A stretch of DNA of 64,000 nt from Aliidiomarina indica (GCF_015354615.1 NZ_JACAVQ010000005.1:62001-126000), one strand, 5' to 3'; positions 16,574-25,377 are shown, counted from the stretch's first letter. Notes: generated by a model from the letters alone, not told the origin. Numbers and translations: made by a program.

Positions 16574-18154
16574 CTAATTCTCCTCACTATACAAAGGCCA
16601 GTGCCGCTGTTGTATTTGATGGATTAAACAACGTAACTCTGATTCCAACGGCCGATCTTCTGTGAGTAATGGATAGCTTTTCTGGAAAGCTTCTACAAAG
16701 CTGGCAACATTCGGACTCAAGCTCGATAGATTTAATTCTTGTCGATTTAATCTGATTTGCACTGCCTGCTGCGTTACCAATAAAGATGCAGCCATAACCT
16801 GCTCGGTCAGCTCCAGTATTCGCAGGCAATCGCGAGCCGCGATGGTTCCCATGCTAACTTTATCTTGATTATGGCACTCAGTGGAACGCGAGAACACGCT
16901 GGCTGGCATGGTCAATTTTAACGCTTCAGCTGTCCACGCACTGCAACCTATTTGCACTGCTTTAAACCCATGATTCAAGTGCATCCGATCTTCTGATGCG
17001 GCCGAAACATTTGCGGGAAGCCCGTTATTAAAGCGGGTATCCACAAGTTGGGCAACTTGCCGGTCATGCAAATCAGCTAAGTTCGCCACCGCTGTCTTCA
17101 TGCTATCCATTGCCATTGCAATGTGGCCTCCATAGAAATGCCCCCCATGCAACACGTGTTCACCAAGTCCGTCGATAATAGGATTGTCGTTCGCGCTATT
17201 TAATTCATTTTCAATTAAGCTTCGAAACCATGGCAATGCATCTCGCAACACCCCAATTACATGCGGTGCGCAGCGAATTGAATACCGATCCTGTAGGCGA
17301 GAAGAATTACGCGGATGTTCATGATGATTGAGATCATCGCGAATCCATTTCGCTACTTCGATTTGTCCCGGGTGCGGCTTAACCGAAAAGAGGATTTCGT
17401 CAAAATGGTGGCTATTGCCTTGCATTGCGATACTCGCTAATGCCGTAATACGACTCCCAAGACGAGTTAAGTACTCCGCTCGTTGGAAGGCTAGGCAAGC
17501 GAGCGCTGTCATCACCGCTGTGCCGTTCATTAGAGCTAAGCCCTCTTTCGGACGCAAGGTTAGAGGTTCAATGTTAAGATCGCTCAGTACATCGCGGGTT
17601 GGTTTCAGTTGTCCATTGGCATAAACCTCACGCTCACCCATTAAACTCGCGGCTAGATACGATAACGGAGTTAAATCACCACTAGCTCCAACGCTTCCCT
17701 CTTGTGGTATTCGAGGGTGAATACCATGATTAAGATAAAACGCTAAACGTTCCACTAACTCGCGACTCACGCCTGAATAGCCTTGAGACAATGAGGCCAA
17801 ACGCGCCGACAGAATCGCTCTAACTTCCACCTCCGAAAAATCTTGACCCAGCCCACAGCCATGAAAACGTGATAAATGAATAGGCAATTCCCAAACTTGG
17901 CTCAATGGGACTCTTACTGTGCAGCTATCCCCATACCCCGTTGTGACTCCATAAATGACACCGTCTTCACGCAGGAGTTTATCTAGAAACTCAACCCCGG
18001 CGTCGATCTTCTGCCAGAAGTCTGGATTATTACTAAATTGCGCTACTGCTCCTTGTGCCGCAATTGCACAGATGTCTTCAATTTGTAACCAGGTGTTGCC
18101 GAAAGTTACTGGTTCTAATTGCATAGGAGCTGTTTGAGTTGCGTTCATTTCCAA
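16574..18154 (-). CDS. Aromatic amino acid ammonia-lyase (HAL/PAL/TAL family)
   Basis: The 526-residue enzyme forms the MIO electrophile from the Ala-Ser-Gly triplet in SVGASGDLTPLSY (residues 157-159). The catalytic tyrosine lies in YGVTTGYGD (Tyr68), and NDNPIIDG and the FY-GGH segment are also conserved. It should deaminate an aromatic amino acid to an arylacrylate, the starter of the polyene. The substrate-selecting pair reads Phe97-His98 (RFHGCGLG), unlike the His-Leu of classical TAL or the Phe-Leu of PAL, so substrate is open. The start is TTG 18154, 9 bp after GAGAGG; ATG 18148 is an alternative. Confidence 0.88.
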   Translation of the reverse strand: MEMNATQTAPMQLEPVTFGNTWLQIEDICAIAAQGAVAQFSNNPDFWQKIDAGVEFLDKLLREDGVIYGVTTGYGDSCTVRVPLSQVWELPIHLSRFHGCGLGQDFSEVEVRAILSARLASLSQGYSGVSRELVERLAFYLNHGIHPRIPQEGSVGASGDLTPLSYLAASLMGEREVYANGQLKPTRDVLSDLNIEPLTLRPKEGLALMNGTAVMTALACLAFQRAEYLTRLGSRITALASIAMQGNSHHFDEILFSVKPHPGQIEVAKWIRDDLNHHEHPRNSSRLQDRYSIRCAPHVIGVLRDALPWFRSLIENELNSANDNPIIDGLGEHVLHGGHFYGGHIAMAMDSMKTAVANLADLHDRQVAQLVDTRFNNGLPANVSAASEDRMHLNHGFKAVQIGCSAWTAEALKLTMPASVFSRSTECHNQDKVSMGTIAARDCLRILELTEQVMAASLLVTQQAVQIRLNRQELNLSSLSPNVASFVEAFQKSYPLLTEDRPLESELRCLIHQIQQRHWPLYSEEN

Positions 18155-18158
18155 CGTC

Positions 18159-19112
18159 TTAATCCTCTCTACCGTCGCTTTCAGGCAAGCACCAAAAATT
18201 ATAAAAATTGTACCATTGCAATGGGTCTGTCTTCACTAAGTGCTCGAGATGCGTTGCATATCGCTTGACCCAGTGTGCTAACTCGTCGTTCCTATTGCGC
18301 CGCGGAATACGTATTTCTTCCGAAAGAAACTGTAAATCCAAGCGATACTTACCTTGCACTTGCATACATGACATCAAATAAACCGGACATGACAAGACGC
18401 TCGCTAAGATCCACGGCCCTATTGCAAAAGGTGCTGATTTCCCAAGAAAATCCGTCCAAACAACATTGTTCGGTGAATCCACGGAAACACGGTCGCCCAC
18501 AATCACAACACACTCGCCCCGCTCCACTCTATCTTTCAGCATGATGACTAAATCCGGGCTGATAGCGTTGGCTTGTATCAGGTCCGCATCTATACTGGGG
18601 TTCACGTCCTTTAAAATTCGATTAAAATTCGCCGCATGCTCGGTAAACACAATAACATTCATGCGGACTGAAAAACGCTCTTTCACTAAGGCTCTACATA
18701 CTTCCACATTGCCAAAGTGGTTAGCGATAAGAAGCGCACCCTTACCTTGAGAGAGCTGAGATTCAAAGTGAGAGACATCACCGAGCTCTAAGTCCTCGAT
18801 TCGCAACTTGCCGACCCAGGCATCGACTTTATCAACCGCTGCCTGACCAAATCGCCAAAAATGCAAAAAACTCTCTTTCCATGTGGGGTAGGTTTGAAGA
18901 TGAGGTGTCGCACCGAAGTGTTTATAAACACGCCCTAAATAATCCAAGGATGCAGATCGGGTGGCTCGAGAGCTCAAGAAAAAGTATAAAAGTATCGGTA
19001 GAAGTCCAATCTTGACTAGTAAACGCCCACCAAGCCGATAAAAACCTAGCAGAATGCGGATACCAAAATAACTTCCTCGTTCCTTATAGTCCACCCAATG
19101 CTTTTCAGCCAT
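18159..19112 (-). CDS. apeJ: Lipid-A-type (LpxL/HtrB-like) acyltransferase of the APE locus
   Basis: The product has 317 residues with an N-terminal membrane helix (about 20-45). The acyltransferase motif ALLIANHFGNVEV (near 128) provides the H-x4-D/E-like catalytic set in its HFGNVE form, and VIVGDRVSVDSP matches the second block of these enzymes. It should acylate the sugar or lipid anchor to which the polyene is attached. In several APE clusters this domain is fused behind a glycosyltransferase; here the two are separate genes overlapping by 8 bp (ATG 19112, glycosyltransferase stop at 19105). The order suggests a split apeJ. Confidence 0.78.
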   Translation of the reverse strand: MAEKHWVDYKERGSYFGIRILLGFYRLGGRLLVKIGLLPILLYFFLSSRATRSASLDYLGRVYKHFGATPHLQTYPTWKESFLHFWRFGQAAVDKVDAWVGKLRIEDLELGDVSHFESQLSQGKGALLIANHFGNVEVCRALVKERFSVRMNVIVFTEHAANFNRILKDVNPSIDADLIQANAISPDLVIMLKDRVERGECVVIVGDRVSVDSPNNVVWTDFLGKSAPFAIGPWILASVLSCPVYLMSCMQVQGKYRLDLQFLSEEIRIPRRNRNDELAHWVKRYATHLEHLVKTDPLQWYNFYNFWCLPESDGRED

Positions 19113-19848
19113 CACCCTTTCCTTTCCGCCAGAACAAAAGCATTGGCGCTCTTAAAAGCATTCCAAAGAATAAACGGGTATGCAGCCAAGAAATACGTAC
19201 ATTATCGCGAAACCCCTGGAAATGAGAGGAACCGTCCTCGGGATAAATGACGCGAGTAGGATAAAAGCGTATGGATAGACCTTGCCAGTACAGACGCACC
19301 ATAATTTCAATATCAAAATCCATACGCTCACCAAGTCGCTTGCGAGCCATTAGGTCAACACACGGAGCTAGGGGATACACCCTAAAACCACACATCGTAT
19401 CCCGAATTTCAAAGGACAGTGTTTCAATCCACACCCAAACGTGAGTAATGTGCCGGCCTATCCGTCGACCTCTTGGAATGCTCTCATCATACTGTGGTTG
19501 GCCACTAATAAGCGACTCAGGATATTTCTTTGACAACGCCCACATCGGCTTAATATCTGAGAGATCATGTTGCCCGTCTGCATCTACTTGCAGAGCATGG
19601 GTAAACCCCTGCTCTGAGGCAGCGCTTATTCCCGTCATCACTGCCCCACCTTTACCCTTATTCACTGAATGGGAGTGCAAGCGAACAAGTGGCTCCTTGG
19701 CAGCCAGACGTTCGAGAATCGCCTTCGTTGCTTCATCTGAGCCATCATCAACGATAAAAATTGGATAACCAAAACCGGTCAATCCTTGCACCGTCGTTTC
19801 GATAGTTTCGCCATGATTGTAGATAGGAATAATAAAACACCGCTGCAT
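19105..19848 (-). CDS. apeJ: Family 2 glycosyltransferase of the APE locus
   Basis: This GT-A glycosyltransferase has 247 residues. It begins CFIIPIYNHGETIETTVQGL, continues with PIFIVDDGSDE (nucleotide-sugar binding), KGKGGAVMTGI, and the metal-binding ALQVDADGQHD (DAD). It resembles dolichol-phosphate mannose synthase-like enzymes but has only a short hydrophobic C-terminus (LFFGMLLRAPMLLFW). It probably glycosylates the lipid anchor of the aryl polyene. Its start overlaps the dehydratase stop as TAATG and its end overlaps the acyltransferase. The symbol denotes the N-terminal half of the fusion seen in other clusters. Confidence 0.8.
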   Translation of the reverse strand: MQRCFIIPIYNHGETIETTVQGLTGFGYPIFIVDDGSDEATKAILERLAAKEPLVRLHSHSVNKGKGGAVMTGISAASEQGFTHALQVDADGQHDLSDIKPMWALSKKYPESLISGQPQYDESIPRGRRIGRHITHVWVWIETLSFEIRDTMCGFRVYPLAPCVDLMARKRLGERMDFDIEIMVRLYWQGLSIRFYPTRVIYPEDGSSHFQGFRDNVRISWLHTRLFFGMLLRAPMLLFWRKGKGDG

Positions 19849-20228
19849 TACGTCTCCAACTCTGAATTATTCTGTTTAAAGCGAATGCGCCCTGATGATG
19901 CCGCCTTACCATTAAGCCAATAGCTGAAATGCAGCTTACCGGAGGCCAATTTAGAGAGTTCAAGCTCCAAGGGTTGCCCGGGGGTAATAACTTGCTGGAA
20001 TTTGAGAGCGTCTACAGAGAGAACCTCTACCATTTCAGGAAAGAATGTTTTGCAATATATAACCGCCCAGTGAACTTGAACCACACCCGCAAGAATAGGA
20101 TGGCCCGGGAAGTGCCCATCAAAGTAGGACAAACTTTCTGACAGCACAAGACGCATTCGTATCAGCGTTTCGCTCTGCTCAAGGATTTCTTTCTCTGGAA
20201 AGTCGCCCTCGTCCACCATGGGTATCAT
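19848..20228 (-). CDS. apeI: Aryl polyene dehydratase, FabA/FabZ-like
   Basis: The product has 126 residues with the hotdog motif YFDGHFPGHPILAGVVQVHW, which includes the catalytic histidine of FabZ-type dehydratases (GHFPxxPxxPG) near residue 40. It should dehydrate 3-hydroxyacyl-ACP intermediates and probably pairs with the second hotdog protein at 11134-11595. The start overlaps the ligase stop (ATGA) and the stop overlaps the glycosyltransferase start, placing it firmly in the operon. A short form starting at the second Met (20219) is also possible. Confidence 0.83.
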   Translation of the reverse strand: MIPMVDEGDFPEKEILEQSETLIRMRLVLSESLSYFDGHFPGHPILAGVVQVHWAVIYCKTFFPEMVEVLSVDALKFQQVITPGQPLELELSKLASGKLHFSYWLNGKAASSGRIRFKQNNSELET

Positions 20229-21535
20229 TCAAATAATTCCTCTAAAAACCGCAGCGGAGTTTTTCCGCGTTCATCACATGGCAATGCATCTACGTAACGA
20301 AACTTACGAGGCAAGGCGACTCTATCAAATCGCTGCGCTAAACAATCTCGTATTTGCTGGTTCAAGAACAGCTTTCCGCCACTTTCTAATTGTTGGCGCC
20401 CTATGTCATTCAACACGATCACTGCCCCGAGATAATCTCGCTTCCCCTGTAAAAGGATTGCCTTTATATCCGCTACCCACGGTAACTGCTTTGCAAAAGA
20501 TTCCACTTCCGGTAACGATACTCGCTTCTCGGCAACCTTCACAATTCTATCGGAGCGACCAAGCAAACGAAACTCCTCGGCGCCTATAAGCTCGGCTTTA
20601 TCTTGCGTAGTGAACCATGCTTCTGAGTCGATGTAGGGCGATTTTATTTCAAGACACCGCTGACTATTTAGCTTAATGCTTATTTGAGGGAACGGCCTCC
20701 ACGGAGTTTCGCCACCTGCATTGCGTCGCCAACCGATGCCTCCTGTTTCTGTGCTTCCGAATACCTCGATAGGCGAATTACCAAGACACGTTTCGTATGT
20801 ACTCGCTGTGTCAGCCGATAACGGACCTCCAGAGCTAAAAATAGTAAGCCCATGGTTATGCTCATTTGATGTTTCTAGAGCTTGTGCAAACCTCACTAGA
20901 TGAACCGGACTGGCGATGAGAGTAACAGCATGTTTCTTCAGTAACTGCTGCAAAGTTTCACTGTATTCCAGAGACAACCGATACATTGTTTTACCACTTT
21001 GCAACGGCCATAAAAGACGGAACAGCAAGCCATAAATATGGTTAACCGGAACCGTTGCGGCAAACACCGCGCTCTCAACGAGTTGTTCCGAAAATACGCG
21101 TTCTAACTGCTGAGACTCTAACCAAAGTTGATCTATTTTTTTGGTGATTAACTTTGGCTCACCACTACTTCCTGAGGTAAAAAAAACAACCTTGGTATTG
21201 TTACTTAAATAAATCTCAGCAGGAGCGACCGCCTCTCCCTGAAGTAAAACAGCGGAACACACCGAGTCACAATGCGTCTCAACTTGAGTGAGTGTGGTTG
21301 GCTGAGCATTGGGAGGTAGCACAATTGTTTTACCGAGCTTAGCTAGCGCAATAAACCAGACAGCAAACTCGTAAAAATCAGTCCGATTAAGAAGTACACG
21401 ACTGCCAAACTCTTCACATTTTTTCGTCGCTAACGTGACGTCATGCAAAAATTGAGCAACCGGAATAGTCTCTAAATGACTGGGGAATGACGCAATGAAA
21501 AGAGGTTGGCTTGGTGAAATCCAGCTCAACCTCAT
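20225..21535 (-). CDS. apeH: Acyl/aryl-ACP ligase (AMP-forming) of the APE locus
   Basis: This ANL-superfamily adenylating enzyme has 436 residues. The P-loop reads FFTSGSSGEPKLITKK (near 115-130). FGSTETGGIGWR is the A5 motif, and LLGRSDRIVKVAEKRVSLPEVE is the A8 region. A catalytic lysine is suggested near the end (RGKTPLR). It should activate the arylacrylate from the ammonia-lyase and load it on one of the two ACPs. ATG 21535 lies 4 bp after the stop of the preceding membrane-protein gene; the frame stays open upstream within that gene. It is shorter than stand-alone acyl-CoA ligases, as usual for APE ligases. Confidence 0.82.
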   Translation of the reverse strand: MRLSWISPSQPLFIASFPSHLETIPVAQFLHDVTLATKKCEEFGSRVLLNRTDFYEFAVWFIALAKLGKTIVLPPNAQPTTLTQVETHCDSVCSAVLLQGEAVAPAEIYLSNNTKVVFFTSGSSGEPKLITKKIDQLWLESQQLERVFSEQLVESAVFAATVPVNHIYGLLFRLLWPLQSGKTMYRLSLEYSETLQQLLKKHAVTLIASPVHLVRFAQALETSNEHNHGLTIFSSGGPLSADTASTYETCLGNSPIEVFGSTETGGIGWRRNAGGETPWRPFPQISIKLNSQRCLEIKSPYIDSEAWFTTQDKAELIGAEEFRLLGRSDRIVKVAEKRVSLPEVESFAKQLPWVADIKAILLQGKRDYLGAVIVLNDIGRQQLESGGKLFLNQQIRDCLAQRFDRVALPRKFRYVDALPCDERGKTPLRFLEELFE

Positions 21536-21539
21536 GAGC

Positions 21540-22100
21540 CTATTGACTTGCTTTAACACGGATTCGAACTCGCCATTCAACAAACATCAATAACCCCATA
21601 AGGGCATAAGACAGCATGCCATTATAAAGTACCCACAGATCCCAATTTCCATACACCGCTGTAAATAGCGCAATACCACCATTTATTATGAAAAATCCGC
21701 ACCAGACTTGAGTAACACGTGTTGTGTAGGCTAGTCCTTTAGGATCAAGTTCGCCTTCCATAAACCTAGCAATGCGAGCAATCACAGTGGGGGGCCGCAA
21801 CAAAGACCAAGCAAAGAGAGCTAACATTCCCAAGTTTATCCACACAGGATAAAACAGTAATGCTCGCTCATCTTCTCTGAAACTTAACGCTATCGCCAAA
21901 ACAATGGCGGTAAGTAGGTAGAATGTCCTTGTCGGTCCGCTCTGTCTAGAAGTGAAAAAACCTCTAAGGGCGAGAATTAAGATCAAGGGAACCAACGCCA
22001 CGATTGGCTGCAAATAGCGAACCGCCCACCAAACATACAGTGGGTATAAAATCAGAACGACTGACAGGAACACTCGCCACAACCGTGCGCTTGATACCAT
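21540..22100 (-). CDS. apeG: COG4648-type inner membrane protein of the APE locus
   Basis: The product has 186 residues and about six hydrophobic helices (near 8-25, 30-46, 58-75, 82-98, 125-145 and 150-170). It contains ERALLFYPVWINLGMLALFA and RVTQVWCGFFIINGGIALF, a pattern shared with small membrane proteins that accompany APE ACP and ligase genes. The biochemical role is unknown. It lies 3 bp after the second ACP gene and just before the ligase. Assignment to the family is by context and by the conserved W-x-N/W-C-x-FF features. Confidence 0.7.
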   Translation of the reverse strand: MVSSARLWRVFLSVVLILYPLYVWWAVRYLQPIVALVPLILILALRGFFTSRQSGPTRTFYLLTAIVLAIALSFREDERALLFYPVWINLGMLALFAWSLLRPPTVIARIARFMEGELDPKGLAYTTRVTQVWCGFFIINGGIALFTAVYGNWDLWVLYNGMLSYALMGLLMFVEWRVRIRVKASQ

Positions 22101-22102
22101 GA

Positions 22103-22351
22103 TTAGGCAACGACCAACTGATGCACTTCCGCTACGACATCATCTACAGTACGCACAGCCTTGAATGCTTCTGGATCAATCTTCTTTCCGGTGATTTCGC
22201 GTAACTTCACTACGAGATCAACCGCATCAATACTATCGAGGTCCAACTCCTCATAGAGATTCGCATCTTTAGTGATTTTATTTTTATCGATTTCAAACTC
22301 ATCGACCAAAATATTCTGGAGGACGACAAATATTTCATCTCTTGTTTTCAT
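22103..22351 (-). CDS. apeF: Acyl carrier protein, second copy, of the APE locus
   Basis: This 82-residue four-helix ACP carries the phosphopantetheine attachment motif DLDSIDAVDLVVKL, with Ser near residue 38. It starts MKTRDEIFVVLQNILVDEFE and is acidic overall. It carries chain intermediates as thioesters. The neighbouring ACP (22364-22618) is only distantly similar, so the two likely serve different stages such as starter loading and elongation. Activation probably depends on the phosphopantetheinyl transferase encoded divergently at 25378-25998. Confidence 0.88.
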   Translation of the reverse strand: MKTRDEIFVVLQNILVDEFEIDKNKITKDANLYEELDLDSIDAVDLVVKLREITGKKIDPEAFKAVRTVDDVVAEVHQLVVA

Positions 22352-22363
22352 GTTTCTTCTCTC

Positions 22364-22618
22364 TTACCGAGCTTGGCTGATGAACTCAGCCAAGCTATTA
22401 ACGCTAGCAAAATAGCGCTTTGTTTCTTCTGAATTAGCATCAAGTTTGACGTTATATTTCTTTTTGATAGCTAAACCTAGTTCCAAAGCGTCAATTGAGT
22501 CTAAGCCCAACCCCTCAATAAACAGGGGCGCGCTGTCATCAATATCGTTTGGCTGAATATCTTCCAGCTCAAGCGATGCGACAATAAGCTCTTTAATTTC
22601 TTGTTTTAATGTTTCCAT
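22364..22618 (-). CDS. apeE: Acyl carrier protein, first copy, of the APE locus
   Basis: This 84-residue ACP has the attachment motif GLDSIDALELGLAI, with the serine near residue 40. The N-terminal helix is METLKQEIKELIVASLELED. It has the usual size and acidic character of type II ACPs. It is separated from the second ACP gene by 12 bp and from the acyltransferase gene by 6 bp. Its partners should be the ligase and the KS/CLF pair of the same operon. Confidence 0.88.
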   Translation of the reverse strand: METLKQEIKELIVASLELEDIQPNDIDDSAPLFIEGLGLDSIDALELGLAIKKKYNVKLDANSEETKRYFASVNSLAEFISQAR

Positions 22619-22624
22619 GCTCCA

Positions 22625-23422
22625 CTACACCTGTTTATAAATTGTTTCTAAATCACGGTTTAATCTGCGTACAGCTTGGGAAGTACTGCGATCATATAGG
22701 TACTCGTCCACATTTATTTCCTGCACGTATTTGATCGTAAGCTTCGGCTTAGAGAGGGGACTACAATACCAAGGCTCTCCTTTGCGCAATGTTTCCGGAA
22801 CACAAGAAATATCAACGGCGATAATTCGCGCTTTCGTACGCAAAGCAATATGTGCCGCTCCGCGCTGAAACCGAACTTGCTGTCCGCTTTTTGTGCGTGT
22901 GCCCTCGGGAAAAATGATTAAATTATTGCCCTCTGCTAACGAATCTCGACATTCTTTTATCAGTAACTCAGGATCTGAGTTACTGATATAGCCCGTACTT
23001 CGTATAATTAGCCGGACAAACGGATTGCGAAAAAGATCGGCCTTTACCACGCAATCAGGACTTCGTGTCATACTGATGAGTGCAACAACGTCAATGAGCG
23101 TGGGGTGATTTGCAATAACCATCTTCCCACGCGCTGTTTTTAGCGGCAACGCATCAAAATCGTAATCAATAACTCGGAGAAAATGCATCCACCATGTGAA
23201 GCATTGGAAAGCTAACCGAACGCTTTCTCGGGCCACTTTTTTACGCAGCGAGCTCTTCCAAATACACAAGTACAGTAAAGGAATTAGTGTTACCGAGAGC
23301 ACAACACCGCCTAAACCGAAGGTAAAGAAACTCAAGCCCGTTGCGCATACCCTCCAGGCTCGGTTCACGCGCTGAGCGTAGCTACGTGCGCTGCCAACGC
23401 CAGTTATATCCTGCACCTGCAT
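22625..23422 (-). CDS. apeD: 1-acyl-glycerol-3-phosphate-type acyltransferase (PlsC-like) of the APE locus
   Basis: The product has 265 residues with an N-terminal hydrophobic hairpin (about 30-60) and a PlsC domain. The catalytic block is MVIANHPTLIDVVAL (NHx4D with His near 109), and the substrate-binding block is NNLIIFPEGTRTKSGQ. It should transfer an acyl group, perhaps the finished polyene, to a glycerol- or sugar-based lipid. It overlaps the chain-length-factor gene by 41 bp. Start ATG 23422 is preceded by GGAAGTGAG. Confidence 0.83.
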   Translation of the reverse strand: MQVQDITGVGSARSYAQRVNRAWRVCATGLSFFTFGLGGVVLSVTLIPLLYLCIWKSSLRKKVARESVRLAFQCFTWWMHFLRVIDYDFDALPLKTARGKMVIANHPTLIDVVALISMTRSPDCVVKADLFRNPFVRLIIRSTGYISNSDPELLIKECRDSLAEGNNLIIFPEGTRTKSGQQVRFQRGAAHIALRTKARIIAVDISCVPETLRKGEPWYCSPLSKPKLTIKYVQEINVDEYLYDRSTSQAVRRLNRDLETIYKQV

Positions 23423-24089
23423 AGCTCACTTCCATTTGATTTTTTTCCAAGAAATGAAGCACGTTGTGCACATTTGATACACATTGCACATCGCTCGAAA
23501 TTACACTGCTCCGTTCAATTCTGAGAGTGACGTCGCCTTGTTCGAATCCTTCATGTCGCGCTACACGCAAACCTAATGCTACCGACTGCTCAGTCGTTAC
23601 TCCTTTGCCCTCATAGATTTCAGGTATCCGTTCATCGGCAAAAACCACGACAACCTCTTTCAATTCCCCATCCGCATGCAAACGGGCATAAGCGGTCAGC
23701 AAGGCCGCATCAAAGCTCTGAATTCCGGCAGATAATGTCAAAGATGACTTTTGATTTTCCGTCACAATGCAATACTGACCAGCAACCGCGTTATGCACTG
23801 ATAACGCAAATTGAGTCGGTGAAAGTGGCTCGTGTTTCGTTAGGTTCTGTAGTTGCACCAAGGTTTTAGACAAATCACCATGACGCGATGCGAATATAGT
23901 TTCATGCTTCTCGAGAGAACTTGCATGTTTGGCAACAAAAAATGCCATTTTGGTAAATGAACTGAGGCGCCGCCTAGCATTTGCCGGAACCCAACTTACA
24001 TCAGGTTTTCCAAGCATAGCTTCGCCGTGCATTGATGGGTGAGACCAATGCGGTGTCCAAGCCGACCACCCCTGCACAGTCAGATTCAT
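23382..24089 (-). CDS. apeC: Beta-ketoacyl synthase-like chain-length factor of the APE locus
   Basis: The product has 235 residues and looks like a shortened ketosynthase of the chain-length-factor family found first in APE operons. The active-site cysteine is replaced: the region corresponding to the nucleophile elbow reads SLTLSAGIQSFDAALLTAY. The second KS half with its histidines is absent, which is normal for this family. It likely partners one of the full-length KS proteins and sets polyene length. The start is ATG 24089. It is the first gene of the operon, 59 bp below a well-formed promoter. Confidence 0.78.
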   Translation of the reverse strand: MNLTVQGWSAWTPHWSHPSMHGEAMLGKPDVSWVPANARRRLSSFTKMAFFVAKHASSLEKHETIFASRHGDLSKTLVQLQNLTKHEPLSPTQFALSVHNAVAGQYCIVTENQKSSLTLSAGIQSFDAALLTAYARLHADGELKEVVVVFADERIPEIYEGKGVTTEQSVALGLRVARHEGFEQGDVTLRIERSSVISSDVQCVSNVHNVLHFLEKNQMEVSYAGAGYNWRWQRT

Positions 24090-24147
24090 ATTATTACCTA
24101 ATTCGCTAGCAAACATGGGAGGCTAATCACCCCCTCTTTTTTGCGCA

Positions 24148-24176
24148 ATCTTATGTAAATCGACTGTAAATGTAAA
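24148..24176 (-). promoter_or_regulatory. Sigma70-type promoter of the APE operon, with TGTAAA repeats
   Basis: On the minus strand TTTACA (24176-24171) and TAAGAT (24153-24148) are separated by exactly 17 bp, upstream of the first APE gene. On the plus strand TGTAAA occurs three times (24154, 24165 and 24171), one copy being the -35 box and two lying in the spacer. A regulator could bind these repeats; none is encoded in the locus. This is read from sequence and no start site has been measured. Confidence 0.58.
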
Positions 24177-24283
24177 GTTAGAGACGCGATATTAAAGTGC
24201 TTTGCTTCTTGCACTTCTAGGCCTTCTTCGGCAGACTTTCAGTTCACCTTTCTAGGTCCTTGTTACGGATACAAAATATAATC

Positions 24284-25369
24284 ATGAATATAAATATTCC
24301 TTCTTCATATGGATATGAGCGAGATTCGCTTTCTGCACTTGACGCGATCTCGGAAGCACAGCGAATCGCCCATGCACCTATGTTCTTTTTTGTGGCTTGT
24401 CTATTACGTGACAAAGGAATATTGGAGGCCATTGAGAGTGCTGGAGATAAAGGTATTAACATTGAGGAACTGAGCGAACGCATAAACCTAAGCACTTATG
24501 CTCTGTCGTTATTGCTCGATAACGGACTCAGTCTTAAAGCTATTTATTACACTGAACAGCGTTATCATCTGGGAAAAGTTGGTCATTTCCTCCTTCATGA
24601 TCCCATGACTATAGTGAATATGAACTTCTCTCGGGATGTCTGTTATTTAGGAATGCAACATTTAGAAGAAGCATTTTCAACAGAAACTCCGGCGGGTTTA
24701 AAGGAGCTCATCGATTCACCGACGATTTATCCGGTTCTTAGTAAACTACCCAGCCCAGCGAAAGAAAGCTGGTTTGCTTATGACCACTATTACTCGGATA
24801 ACGCCTTTAGCTCTGTACTCCCTCTCGTTTTCGCTTCAAGCCCCAAAAAAATGTTCGATGTAGGAGGAAATACTGGAAAATGGGCCCGCGCGTGCGTCGC
24901 TTACGATCCAGAGGTCGAAGTCACTATTGTAGACTTACCGATTCAGTGCAGCACTGCTGAGCAACAAAATAGTGGTCAACCGGGGGCTGACCGCATCGCT
25001 ACCTTTCCGATTGATATTTTGTCTGAGGAAACGCTTCCATCGAGTGCCGACTTTTGGTGGATGAGCCAGTTTTTAGACTGCTTTAGTGAAGAACAGATTA
25101 CCAATATTCTGAAAAAGATACATGCGGCTTCAAAACCTAATGCTCGCATTGGTATTTTAGAGCTGTTCTGGAATTGTCAAAAATTCGAAGCAGCAGCACT
25201 CTCCCTCAATGCCGCCTCTCTATACTTCACTACTATGGCCAACGGAAACAGCAGATTCTACAGCATCGAAGCCATGCTTCAGTGTTTAGATAACGCCGGT
25301 TTCGAGGTGGAGTCACGAACAGATCATATCGGTTATGGGCATACACTTCTTATATGCCGAAAGAAGTAA
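24284..25369 (+). CDS. SAM-dependent O-methyltransferase-like protein, divergent from the APE operon
   Basis: The protein has 361 residues. The N-terminal winged-helix, dimerisation-like region (about 20-110: ACLLRDKGILEAIE, LSERINLSTYALSLLLDNG) precedes a Rossmann methyltransferase domain with motif I MFDVGGNTGKWARA (near 197) and the acidic TIVDLP strand. This is the layout of plant-type O-methyltransferases. It may methylate the aryl head group of the polyene. Start ATG 24284 has a weak ribosome site; a TTG at 24260 is in frame. It is divergent from apeC and overlaps no gene upstream. Confidence 0.78.
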   Translation: MNINIPSSYGYERDSLSALDAISEAQRIAHAPMFFFVACLLRDKGILEAIESAGDKGINIEELSERINLSTYALSLLLDNGLSLKAIYYTEQRYHLGKVGHFLLHDPMTIVNMNFSRDVCYLGMQHLEEAFSTETPAGLKELIDSPTIYPVLSKLPSPAKESWFAYDHYYSDNAFSSVLPLVFASSPKKMFDVGGNTGKWARACVAYDPEVEVTIVDLPIQCSTAEQQNSGQPGADRIATFPIDILSEETLPSSADFWWMSQFLDCFSEEQITNILKKIHAASKPNARIGILELFWNCQKFEAAALSLNAASLYFTTMANGNSRFYSIEAMLQCLDNAGFEVESRTDHIGYGHTLLICRKK

Positions 25370-25377
25370 GGTTTCCT

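Noticed and set aside
23382-24089. Truncated, broken ketosynthase gene
   Set aside because: The short length and missing active-site cysteine are normal for the chain-length-factor family that opens APE operons, and the frame is intact.
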